This document shows positions 42,695-51,863 of a stretch of 64,000 nucleotides of DNA, piece by piece; the stretch's first letter is position 1; every line of letters begins with the position of its first letter. The notes beneath the pieces are model-generated. The model was not told the origin of the DNA and searched no databases. It worked only from the letters and a program-made list of their open reading frames with translations. This DNA is from an uncultured Flavobacteriaceae bacterium (lineage in GTDB: Bacteria > Bacteroidota > Bacteroidia > Flavobacteriales > Flavobacteriaceae): positions 62,001 through 126,000 of the forward strand of contig CANMSN010000010.1 of assembly GCA_947500585.1 (NCBI GenBank), in the 5' to 3' direction. A program made the translations under genes and the position numbers.

Positions 42695-45076
42695 TTAATT
42701 ATTGTCATCAATTCTGTTTTCTTCTTCTCTAGAAGAATTACTTCTACTTTTCTTTTTGCCAAACTTAGAACCAAAACTATACGCAAATCTTAATTGTACG
42801 TTTTGTCTTGAACCATTACTTTCTATATCAGCATTAATATTATCATAGTCTACCGTTCCAACAAAGCCTCTATTTAACACTTTGCTAATGCCTAAATTTA
42901 CTTTTAATCTATTGTCTAAAAACTTCTTGCCAAAAGAAAAATCTAAATTTCCAATCCAACCTACATCAATTTGACCTTCTAATGCACCTGACCCAAAATA
43001 ACTAGACATTTCTGCATTAATTTCCCATGGTAATTCATAGCTTGCTTGTGTGTACCAACCAATATTCCATTTATCAAGTTTTAATTGTGGATTTAAGTCA
43101 AAAGATTGAAACTCGTTATAATCAACAATAAAACCAGTAAAACCTTCAACTCCTTTTATAAAATCTAAAGGTCCAAACAGTCTAAAATTCCAATTTTTTC
43201 TTTCAGACAAATTAATTGTAGAACGACTTACTTGAGCGGTTGCATCATCTTGTGAAATAAAAAGAAATAAGTCATCTTTAGTTTCGCTATATGCTATTGT
43301 GAAAAATGGTTGACTATCAAAAGTTAAATTAAACTGATAATTATTGGTAAATGAAGGCTTTAAATTAGGGTTTCCTACTTCTGATGTTAATGGGTCGTAA
43401 AATTGTACAAAAGAGTTAAGGCTATTATAAGAAGGCCTCCTTATACGGTAGCTGTAAGCTAAGTTTGCTCCTAAATTTTCGTTTAGTTTTCTACTTAGAG
43501 AAGCACTCGGGAAGAACTTAGAAATTTTTCTTGTTCTATTGTCATTTGCATTTGTAGAAATACCTTCTGTATCACTGTCTTCATAACGCAAACCTCCTGA
43601 AAAAGACCATTTTCCAAAATTGGCATTTAATTTTGAATACACAGCAAAAATAGTTTCGTTAATTAAAAACCGATTACTATTATTGGGTTGAAAATCAAAA
43701 TCGTTAGTTGTAGAATTTTGAGTGAATGATTGTAAATCACTATCTGTATTTACCGCAGAAAATTTACTACCAAAGCTTAATTTTAAATCGTCTGAAAATG
43801 TTTTAGAGTAATCTATTTTAGATGTTTTTATAGTAAATTTTCCATCTTGTAAATAGCGTTGATTTGTAAAAGGCACAGTATTGCCATCTGCCGCAAATAC
43901 ATTATCAGTATTATTATTCGTGAAATTCACATAATTAAAATCTGCTACTAACTTATGGCCTTCTGACTTAAACTCGTAATACGGATTTATATTTAATGTT
44001 TGTCTTGCTCTATCGAACGAATTTTGCGACACTAACATTTCGCTAAAACTTGGGGAAGATATGGATGTATTACTTCTAGATATTCTTTCAGAATTCGTAT
44101 TAATATAACGCATACTAAAGCCAATAGAATGCTTCTCATTTAAGTAATAGTCTAGACCTCCACCAAGTCTAAAGGTTTTAGGGTCGTAAGGCTCTATTGT
44201 AGCTTGATCATAGATGGTTTGTTCTTGTGTATCTGAGTTTTCAATTCTTCGTGTAATAAACAAATCGTCTCGCCATGTTGGGCTAGATTGACCAATATTA
44301 GCTTGCCAATTAAGTTTATTTTTATAACTGGCAATTGAAAAGCTTGTGCCGTGTTCTACGCCTTCATCTTCTCCAATCCATGCATTTACACTTCCGTGAG
44401 TACCTAAACGCACATTTTTCTTTAAAATAATATTAATTATAGGTCCAGAACCCTCTGCATCAAACTCTGCCCCTGGTTGTTCTATTAATTCTACTTTTGC
44501 AATATTATCTGCTGGCAAATCTTGTAGTAACGTCTGCATATCCATATAATCAGTGGTTTTGCCATTTATCAAAATTCTAACATCACTTCTGCCTGCAAAA
44601 TTAATTCCGTTATTCGTTACAATAATTCCTGGAACGCGCTTAATAACATCTTCTAAATTAGAATTTATCATTTCAGATTGTTCTAAATCTACAACCAACT
44701 TTTCAGCCGTTTGCCTAATTATAGGTCGTTTACTTTTAACAACAACTTGGTTTAGTACTTGTGTGTCTTCTTTTAAAACAAAGTCTATTTTTTTAGTATT
44801 CAATAACTCGAAAACTTCGGATTTTTTAGTTTCAAAGCCTAATGTAGAAACCTCTATATAATATGTTCCTTTAACGACATCTTCAAAAAGATAATAACCC
44901 TTTTCGTTTGAAATTACACCAGTAACTAATTCGTTTGAAATAGTATTATAAAGTACAACGTTTGCAAACTCTAAAGGGTTATTATTTTCCTCTGTAATTG
45001 TTCCTTCAATAGTCTGCGAAAAACTTGAAGTAACACTAAAAAAGAATACTAATATTTGAAGTAAATTTAATTTCAT
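42695..45076 (-). CDS. Outer membrane beta-barrel receptor, TonB-dependent-like
   Basis: 793 residues. Signal peptide (ends near SSFSQT), CarboxypepD_reg-like domain (~22-105, GTITEENNNPLEFANVVLYN), plug domain (~115-215, VVKSKRPIIRQTAEKLVVD, RVPGIIVTNNG, VRILINGKT), then an OMP_b-brl_3 type barrel ending LRFAYSFGSKFGKKKSRS. Such proteins take up ligands or peptides in Bacteroidota; the substrate is unknown. First gene of the cassette with M50, kinase and regulator. Confidence 0.87.
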   Translation of the reverse strand: MKLNLLQILVFFFSVTSSFSQTIEGTITEENNNPLEFANVVLYNTISNELVTGVISNEKGYYLFEDVVKGTYYIEVSTLGFETKKSEVFELLNTKKIDFVLKEDTQVLNQVVVKSKRPIIRQTAEKLVVDLEQSEMINSNLEDVIKRVPGIIVTNNGINFAGRSDVRILINGKTTDYMDMQTLLQDLPADNIAKVELIEQPGAEFDAEGSGPIINIILKKNVRLGTHGSVNAWIGEDEGVEHGTSFSIASYKNKLNWQANIGQSSPTWRDDLFITRRIENSDTQEQTIYDQATIEPYDPKTFRLGGGLDYYLNEKHSIGFSMRYINTNSERISRSNTSISSPSFSEMLVSQNSFDRARQTLNINPYYEFKSEGHKLVADFNYVNFTNNNTDNVFAADGNTVPFTNQRYLQDGKFTIKTSKIDYSKTFSDDLKLSFGSKFSAVNTDSDLQSFTQNSTTNDFDFQPNNSNRFLINETIFAVYSKLNANFGKWSFSGGLRYEDSDTEGISTNANDNRTRKISKFFPSASLSRKLNENLGANLAYSYRIRRPSYNSLNSFVQFYDPLTSEVGNPNLKPSFTNNYQFNLTFDSQPFFTIAYSETKDDLFLFISQDDATAQVSRSTINLSERKNWNFRLFGPLDFIKGVEGFTGFIVDYNEFQSFDLNPQLKLDKWNIGWYTQASYELPWEINAEMSSYFGSGALEGQIDVGWIGNLDFSFGKKFLDNRLKVNLGISKVLNRGFVGTVDYDNINADIESNGSRQNVQLRFAYSFGSKFGKKKSRSNSSREEENRIDDNN

Positions 45077-45226
45077 AACTCTGTTTGATTTAAGATTGAT
45101 TAGTCAAAAGTGCTTCTTATCACTCTTAAATCGAAATCTTTTCTGATGAATTGGGCTAAAAAAAGGTTGAATATGCTTTTTTATTCATTACCAAAAAATA
45201 TTTAAATAAAAGCGGATACTATAATA
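45077..45226 (-). promoter_or_regulatory. Conserved upstream region of the receptor gene
   Basis: Shares ordered blocks with 40187-40299: GATTTAA, AGTCAAAAGTG, TTCTGATGAATTGGGC, GCTAAAAAAA and AAATAAAAGCGGA. Here a 37-bp AT-rich stretch is inserted. Conservation of non-coding DNA next to a LytTR regulator gene suggests it binds the regulator. No exact promoter boxes are assigned. Confidence 0.5.
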
Positions 45227-45284
45227 GGTAGTGTAGAAATACCTCAGCAGGCGTTTATGGCTGTATTGAAGTTGAATGATTAAA
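45227..45284 (+). repeat. lepA 3'-end copy B (55 of 58 bases identical)
   Basis: Runs GGTAGTGTAGAAATACCTCA to AGTTGAATGATTAAA. It differs from lepA 39612-39669 at three places; in the lepA frame two are silent (CAA/CAG, GTT/GTA) and one changes Asn to Ser. The coding-type pattern points to a former lepA end, not a random match. Confidence 0.9.
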
Positions 45285-45726
45285 CTCAGTTTCTATTTTT
45301 TACTCTTAATCAACTCTTTATTAGTTAATCATTGAAAAACGTAAAGTATTCATACGCTTTTTCAATTTTTGTTGTAGATAATTTTGATTAAACTCAATTA
45401 TACAATTTAATCTTCAAAAATATAACGCAATCAAAATTGTTAATAATTATTTCGTATTTTTATAACACTGTAATTTACCCAGTAACTAAAACTGTATGAA
45501 TCACCTATTAACACTATGTTTCGTTAATTTTCAAATTTTATTTTACCTGTTTAACTTTTATTAACAATTTAACGATTTTTAGCTGTTCTTTTGTCTGATT
45601 TTTAATAAACTAACCAACAAAAAATGGCTTTTGTAATTTTTTAAATTAAAGACCATTTTAGGTTACTTTATTTATAAAATTTATTTTTTTTGATATGATT
45701 TAAACATTTTTTTACAAATTTCTTAT
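45285..45726. other. Intergenic region upstream of the glycogen operon
   Basis: 442 bp, very AT-rich, with no supported gene. An imperfect inverted repeat AAAATGGCTTTT (45621-45632) / AAAGACCATTTT (45648-45659) lies near the operon start and could be an operator or leader hairpin. It should contain the glg promoter. Confidence 0.45.
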
Positions 45727-46929
45727 ATGAAGGCACTTTTTTACACTAGAGAATTTCCACCTTATGTTTATGGTGGTGCTGGGGTACATGTTGAATATTT
45801 AGCAACAGAATTAGCTAAATTGATAGAAATGGATGTAAGATGTTTTGGCGATCAAGATAGCAAATCAGATAATTTATCAGTAAAAGGTTTTCCATTCGAT
45901 AATCCTATTTTTGATGAGGCCGATGATAAATTAAAAGCTGTTTTTAAAACATTAAGTACTTGTATTCAAATGAATGCACAACCAATTGATGCAGACGTTG
46001 TGCATTGCCATACTTGGTATGCCCATTTTGCAGGTATTATAGCTAAATTATGCTATGGTACACCTTTGGTAATTACTACCCATTCCTTAGAACCTTTAAG
46101 ACCCTGGAAACGAGAACAATTAGGACGGGGTTACGATGCATCTTCTTGGGTAGAAAAAACAGCTATAGAAATGGCCGATGCGCTTATTGCCGTGTCAGAA
46201 GAAACTAAAGAAGATGTTTTAAAACATTTTAACGTAGATGAAAAAAAGGTTCATGTTATTTATAACGGTATTAATCTTGAGCAATATATTACTACTTCAA
46301 AAACGGCAACTTTAGACGAATATGGTGTTGATAAAACCAAACCCTATGTGCTTTTTGTTGGTAGAATTACACGCCAAAAAGGAATTATTCATTTAGTAAA
46401 TGCTGTAAAATATATAGATCCAGAAACCCAAATTGTACTTTGTGCCGGAGCACCAGATACCAAAGAAATTGGTGTTGAAATGGAACATGCTGTAAACGAA
46501 GTTAAAAAAACACGTAATAATGTTATTTGGATAGATAAAATGCTTGAAAAACATCAAGTTATCGAGCTTTACTCGCATGCCGATGTGTTTTGTTGCCCAT
46601 CTATTTATGAACCATTCGGAATTATTAATATTGAAGCTATGGCTTGTAAAACAGCGGTTGTAGCAAGTGCTGTTGGAGGTATAAAAGAAGTGGTTGTTCC
46701 TGGCGAAACAGGAATTCTTATTCCTTTAGAACAACAAAAAGAAGCCCCTTTTGAACCTGTTAATCCAGATAAATTTTCAAAAGATCTTGCAAACGGTATA
46801 AACCAATTAATTTCTAATGATGATTTAAGAACTAAAATGGCAGAAAACAGCAGAAAACGCGTTGAAGATTATTTTGATTGGGTTGCTATTGCTAAACAAG
46901 TAGAGTCGTTGTACAAATCTTTAATATAA
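45727..46929 (+). CDS. GT4 glycogen/maltose-1-phosphate synthase
   Basis: 400 residues, two Rossmann domains. Starts MKALFYTREFPPYVYGGAGVH; the donor site is YVLFVGRITRQKG and CCPSIYEPFGIINIEAMAC. This is the short GT4 form found in actinobacteria (GlgM), which joins ADP-glucose and glucose-1-phosphate to maltose-1-phosphate, in contrast to the longer GT5 GlgA. The GlgE gene in the same operon supports GlgM. Glycogen synthase activity cannot be excluded. Confidence 0.85.
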   Translation: MKALFYTREFPPYVYGGAGVHVEYLATELAKLIEMDVRCFGDQDSKSDNLSVKGFPFDNPIFDEADDKLKAVFKTLSTCIQMNAQPIDADVVHCHTWYAHFAGIIAKLCYGTPLVITTHSLEPLRPWKREQLGRGYDASSWVEKTAIEMADALIAVSEETKEDVLKHFNVDEKKVHVIYNGINLEQYITTSKTATLDEYGVDKTKPYVLFVGRITRQKGIIHLVNAVKYIDPETQIVLCAGAPDTKEIGVEMEHAVNEVKKTRNNVIWIDKMLEKHQVIELYSHADVFCCPSIYEPFGIINIEAMACKTAVVASAVGGIKEVVVPGETGILIPLEQQKEAPFEPVNPDKFSKDLANGINQLISNDDLRTKMAENSRKRVEDYFDWVAIAKQVESLYKSLI

Positions 46930-46984
46930 AAAGCTCCATCTATAAATCGCCTACAAAACTAAAGACTAATTAAAAGCACTAAAT

Positions 46985-48250
46985 ATGATTAATAATAAAG
47001 TTTTAGCCATAATACTAGGTGGCGGTCAAGGATCTAGGTTGTATCCTTTAACTCAAGATAGATCTAAACCTGCTGTACCAATAGCTGGAAAATATAGGTT
47101 GGTAGATATTCCTATTTCTAACTGTATTAATTCAGATATAAAACGCATGTTCGTTTTAACGCAGTTTAATTCCGCTTCATTAAACCGTCATATAAAAGAT
47201 ACCTATCATTTCAGCTTTTTTAGTAGTGCTTTTGTAGATGTACTTGCCGCAGAACAAACGCCACATAATAAAACATGGTTTCAAGGAACAGCAGATGCGG
47301 TTAGGCAAAGTATGCATCATTTTTTAAGACATGAATTTGAGTATGTTTTAATACTCTCTGGCGATCAGCTTTACCAAATGGACTATGAAAAAATGATTGA
47401 CGCTCATGAAAAAAGTAATGCAGAAATTTCTATTGCTACAATTCCTGTTAGCGCAAAAGATGCTACAGAATTTGGTATCTTAAAATCGGATGATACAAAT
47501 GTGGTAACCTCATTTATTGAAAAACCAGATGCTAGCTTACTACCCGACTGGACATCGGAGGTTAGTGACCAAATGAAAAGTGAAGGCAGGCACTATTTAG
47601 CATCAATGGGTATATATATTTTCAATAGAGATTTGCTAATAAATTTAATGGAAAACCCTGATACAATCGATTTTGGAAAAGAAATTATACCCCAAAATAT
47701 CAATAACCACAAAACACTGAGTTACCAATATGAAGGTTATTGGACAGACATTGGTAATATAGATTCTTTCTTCGAGGCTAATATTGGGCTTACTGAGGAT
47801 ATTCCTAAATTTGATTTATACGACAAGAAAAAACGCATCTATACAAGAGCCCGTATGTTGCCAACAACAAAACTAGCAGGCACCATGTTAGAAAAAGCCG
47901 TAATTGCAGAAGGTTGTATAATAAGTGCTGCTAAAATTGAAAAATCTGTGATTGGTATTCGCTCTAGAATTGGAAAAGAAACAACCATAATTAATACGTA
48001 CATGATGGGCAGCGATCATTATGAAACCCTTGCCGAAATTGATAGAGACAAAATTGAAATCCTATTAGGTATTGGTGAACGCTGTTTTATTAAAAATGCC
48101 ATAATAGATAAAAACTGTCGTATTGGTGATGATGTTAGAATTAATGGCGGCAAACATTTGGAAGATACCGAAACTGATATGTATTCCATTAAAGACGGTA
48201 TAGTTGTCATTAAAAAAGGAGCTGTAATTCCTAAAGGCTTTGCCCTTTAA
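46985..48250 (+). CDS. glgC: Glucose-1-phosphate adenylyltransferase
   Basis: 421 residues. Nucleotidyl transferase start AIILGGGQGSRLYPLTQDRSK, catalytic GDQLYQMDY, GYWTDIGNIDSFFEAN, then a left-handed beta helix. It makes ADP-glucose, the donor for the operon's synthase. Confidence 0.96.
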   Translation: MINNKVLAIILGGGQGSRLYPLTQDRSKPAVPIAGKYRLVDIPISNCINSDIKRMFVLTQFNSASLNRHIKDTYHFSFFSSAFVDVLAAEQTPHNKTWFQGTADAVRQSMHHFLRHEFEYVLILSGDQLYQMDYEKMIDAHEKSNAEISIATIPVSAKDATEFGILKSDDTNVVTSFIEKPDASLLPDWTSEVSDQMKSEGRHYLASMGIYIFNRDLLINLMENPDTIDFGKEIIPQNINNHKTLSYQYEGYWTDIGNIDSFFEANIGLTEDIPKFDLYDKKKRIYTRARMLPTTKLAGTMLEKAVIAEGCIISAAKIEKSVIGIRSRIGKETTIINTYMMGSDHYETLAEIDRDKIEILLGIGERCFIKNAIIDKNCRIGDDVRINGGKHLEDTETDMYSIKDGIVVIKKGAVIPKGFAL

Positions 48251-48292
48251 AACAAAACTTATTTTTATTATTTCTTTAATATTACCTGCAAT

Positions 48293-50230
48293 ATGCAAGA
48301 CCAAAGAAGAGTTGTAATTGACTATGTTTCACCAAGTGTTAATGGTGGTCAATTTTACATTAAACGTGTTGTTAATGAAATTGTAAATGTTGAAGCACAT
48401 ATTCTTGCTGATGGACATGATGTACTTGGTGCATCCGTTTTATATAAACATGAAAAAGAAAAAAAATGGAGAGCAACCAGAATGCATTTAGTTGTAAACA
48501 ACGAATGGGAATCTTCGTTTATAGTTGAAAAACAGGGATTTTATTCATACAAAGTTGAAGCTTGGGTAGATTATGCTTTAAACTGGCAACATGGTATTGA
48601 ACGAAAAATTGATGATAACCAACATGTAAAATCAGAACTGCTTGAGGGTATTTCTTTTTTGGAAACAATTCAAAAAAAAGCATCCCATAATGATAAATTA
48701 TATCTCGATCATCTTAAAAATATTTTTTCGAATGAAAATCATTACGATGAAGCTATAAAAGAAGCTACTAGCGAAAGACTTCATCACCTTTTTACAGAAC
48801 ATCCAGAAAAAATATTAGTAAATACCTCATCAGAATATCAAGTATACGTTGATAGAAAAAAAGCAAGGTTTAGCACCTGGTATGAATTTTTTCCACGTTC
48901 CGCATCAGAGCAAGAAGGGGTTCATGGCACATTTAAAGACTGTGAACGTTTGTTGCCAAGGGTTGCAAAAATGGGTTTTGATACGTTGTACCTGCCTCCT
49001 ATTCATCCTATAGGTGAGGTAAATAGAAAAGGCAAGAATAACACCACTGATGCTAAAGAAGGTGATGTAGGTTCTACTTGGGGTATTGGTTCTCAATATG
49101 GCGGTCATAAAGCCATTCATCCGCAATTAGGAACCATTGATGATTTTAAATCTTTAATTAAAAAAGCAAAAGAACAAGGTCTTGAAATCGCTATGGATTA
49201 TGCGCTTCAAGCTGCTCCAGACCATCCTTGGGTAAAAGAACACCCATCATGGTTTAAATGGCGTCCAGATGGCACGGTTCAATATGCAGAAAACCCACCA
49301 AAAAAGTATCAAGATATTTTACCTATTTATTGGGAGAGTGAAGACTATAAGAGTCTTTGGAATGAGTGTTTAGACATTTTAATGTATTGGATAGATTGTG
49401 GTATTCAAGTTTTTAGAGTTGATAACCCACATACCAAACCGTTTTATTTCTGGAATTGGATTATTACAAAAGTAAAAGCAAAACATCCAGATGTTATATT
49501 TTTAGCTGAAGCTTTTACAGCTCCAAAAGTCATGCAACAATTAGCCAAACAAGGCTATACACAATCTTATACTTACTTTACTTGGCGAAATAATAAACAC
49601 GAACTTACAGAGTATGTTAAGGAATTAACCCAATCTGAGCTAAAAGAATATATGCAACCTAATTTTTGGCCTAACACACCAGATATTAACCCGTTTCATT
49701 TACAAGGCGCAAACGAATCTAAACACATACAACGTTACGTTTTAGCTGCAACTTTAAGTTCTAGTATTGGTTTGTACGGTCCTGTTTATGAGTATATGTT
49801 AAGTGATGCTTTGTTAGGGCGAGAAGAATACTTAAATTCTGAAAAGTTTCAATTCACCCATTACGATTGGAGCATTGAAAATAAACTTATTACGGTTATT
49901 ACAAAAATTAATCATATCCGCCATCAAAACGAGGCGCTTCAACAAACCAATAATATTAAATTTTGTTATGTTGAAAATGACAATTTAATGGCGTTTTACA
50001 AGTGGAACGACTCTAAAACTAACGAACTTTTAATTGTTATAAGTTTAGATGCTTTTAATGCACAACAAGGCACGGTTCAACTTCCTTTACAAGACTTGGG
50101 CATTAACGCTGGTCATAACATTGAAGTACGAGATTTAATTACGAATAGCAGTTACAATTGGGGACACGAATGGAATTTTGTAGAGTTACACCCTACACTT
50201 CCTTTCCATATTTTCAAGGTAAATAAATAG
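48293..50230 (+). CDS. glgE: Alpha-1,4-glucan:maltose-1-phosphate maltosyltransferase
   Basis: 645 residues. An N-terminal beta-sandwich (DUF3416-like, ~1-110) is followed by a GH13_3 barrel: TWYEFFPRS, DTLYLPPIHPIG, the nucleophile in VFRVDNPHTKP and the acid/base in IFLAEAFTAPK. It adds maltosyl units from maltose-1-phosphate to glucan. GlgE is less common in Bacteroidota than GlgA. Within two bases of the maltokinase gene. Confidence 0.93.
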   Translation: MQDQRRVVIDYVSPSVNGGQFYIKRVVNEIVNVEAHILADGHDVLGASVLYKHEKEKKWRATRMHLVVNNEWESSFIVEKQGFYSYKVEAWVDYALNWQHGIERKIDDNQHVKSELLEGISFLETIQKKASHNDKLYLDHLKNIFSNENHYDEAIKEATSERLHHLFTEHPEKILVNTSSEYQVYVDRKKARFSTWYEFFPRSASEQEGVHGTFKDCERLLPRVAKMGFDTLYLPPIHPIGEVNRKGKNNTTDAKEGDVGSTWGIGSQYGGHKAIHPQLGTIDDFKSLIKKAKEQGLEIAMDYALQAAPDHPWVKEHPSWFKWRPDGTVQYAENPPKKYQDILPIYWESEDYKSLWNECLDILMYWIDCGIQVFRVDNPHTKPFYFWNWIITKVKAKHPDVIFLAEAFTAPKVMQQLAKQGYTQSYTYFTWRNNKHELTEYVKELTQSELKEYMQPNFWPNTPDINPFHLQGANESKHIQRYVLAATLSSSIGLYGPVYEYMLSDALLGREEYLNSEKFQFTHYDWSIENKLITVITKINHIRHQNEALQQTNNIKFCYVENDNLMAFYKWNDSKTNELLIVISLDAFNAQQGTVQLPLQDLGINAGHNIEVRDLITNSSYNWGHEWNFVELHPTLPFHIFKVNK

Positions 50231-50231
50231 C

Positions 50232-51860
50232 ATGCCTAAACAAACATCTATAAAATCTGTAAATACTCCTTATCAGTTTAATAAAAGCTGGGAGGAGTTA
50301 CTTGATAATAATGACTTTGTCAAAGTTTTTTTATCAGATGTTTTAGAAAATTATATTGTTAAACAACGTTGGTACGGAGGTAAAGCCAGTACACTTAAGT
50401 ATATTGAATTAGCAGAGTTTTTTAAAATTCAGCAAAAAGGAGAAGTTTACTACGGGTTAATTTTGGAAGTTAATTTTGTTGAAGCTTTTTATCAACATTA
50501 TTTCTTGCCAATAGCATTCGTAACAAACGACGATTTTTCACAAATAGACAGAATCCTTTCTATTGAAATTAACAATAAACAAGGTCATATTATTGATGCC
50601 ACAAACATAGAAGCTTTTAGAAAATTAGTTTATGAGCGTATTGCTACAGCGGAACCTAAAGACACCACGAAAGTACAATACCATAAAAGCCATTTGTTTA
50701 AAAATAAAATCTATCAATCGTCAAGATTTATGGGTTTAGAGCAAAGCAATACTTCATTAATTTTTAATGATACTTCAGTTTTAAAATTTTTCAGACGCAT
50801 ATTTGCCGATAAAAACCCTGATTACGAAATGAGTCGGTTTTTATCAGAAAAAAAAGAATTTAAAAACACCCCTGCATATTTGGGAAGTATTAATTTAGTA
50901 GACTCTGATAACGTAAATATTACGATTGGTTTAATGCAAGAAATGATTCCAAATGATGGTGATGCGTGGGCTTATATGTTAAAAGAATTGCATAAAGTAT
51001 TTTGTAATATAGAGTATAAAAAAATTGACGTTAACACCCTTCCTAATACTGAATTATACCAACGTTTAACCATACAAAGTATACCACCTCAAATTATAGA
51101 TTGGGCTGGTTTAAACTTATTTTTACAAGTTCAAACTTTGGCAAAACGCACAGCCGAAATGCATAATGCATTAGGGTCAGAGTTTGAAGATACTGCTTTT
51201 ACTCCTGCACATTATAATAATGATTATACTGTTTGGTTAAAAAATAAAGTCTTATATCAATTCCAAAATAGACTAAATACCATTGAAAATAATTTACATA
51301 AACTTGACGGTTTAGCTTTAGAATTAGCAAATGAGTTTCTCGACAAAAAAAACATGATTAGAAAACGTTTTGTTGATTTTGATTGGACCAAGTTAAAAGG
51401 CGAGCGAATTCGAATTCATGGTGATTATCATTTAGGACAAATATTGGTAAAAGACGACGATTTTTATATCATAGATTTTGAAGGCGAACCAGAAAGCACG
51501 ATTAGAGACAGAAAAGTAAAACAACCACCTTTAAAAGACGTAGCAGGTTTGTTCAGATCGTTTCATTATGCCATTTACGCCAATATTTTTAACAACAAAG
51601 ACCATTATCCTACAACTCAAGAAAACCTGTTTAATGCAGCAGAAATATTATATCGTTACATTACAGGATTATTTTTAGGAACTTACGTGACAGAAACACA
51701 AAACGCAAATTTAAATTTAGGCTACAACCAAGAACGTATATTTATTTTAAAATACTGCTTATTAGAAAAAGCAGTTTACGAATTGGGTTATGAGCTAAAC
51801 TCCCGGCCTCAATGGGCTGTTATTCCCTTAAAGGGAATTTCTAATATTATAAATCACTAA
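50232..51860 (+). CDS. Maltokinase-like protein
   Basis: 542 residues. N-terminal RWYGGKAST is typical of Mak/Pep2; kinase motifs are IHGDYHLGQILV (catalytic) and IIDFEGEP (Mg). It phosphorylates maltose to maltose-1-phosphate, the GlgE substrate. No trehalose synthase (TreS) gene, the usual maltose source, is present next to it; TreS might be elsewhere in the genome. The next gene follows 3 bp later. Confidence 0.88.
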   Translation: MPKQTSIKSVNTPYQFNKSWEELLDNNDFVKVFLSDVLENYIVKQRWYGGKASTLKYIELAEFFKIQQKGEVYYGLILEVNFVEAFYQHYFLPIAFVTNDDFSQIDRILSIEINNKQGHIIDATNIEAFRKLVYERIATAEPKDTTKVQYHKSHLFKNKIYQSSRFMGLEQSNTSLIFNDTSVLKFFRRIFADKNPDYEMSRFLSEKKEFKNTPAYLGSINLVDSDNVNITIGLMQEMIPNDGDAWAYMLKELHKVFCNIEYKKIDVNTLPNTELYQRLTIQSIPPQIIDWAGLNLFLQVQTLAKRTAEMHNALGSEFEDTAFTPAHYNNDYTVWLKNKVLYQFQNRLNTIENNLHKLDGLALELANEFLDKKNMIRKRFVDFDWTKLKGERIRIHGDYHLGQILVKDDDFYIIDFEGEPESTIRDRKVKQPPLKDVAGLFRSFHYAIYANIFNNKDHYPTTQENLFNAAEILYRYITGLFLGTYVTETQNANLNLGYNQERIFILKYCLLEKAVYELGYELNSRPQWAVIPLKGISNIINH

Positions 51861-51863
51861 TTT

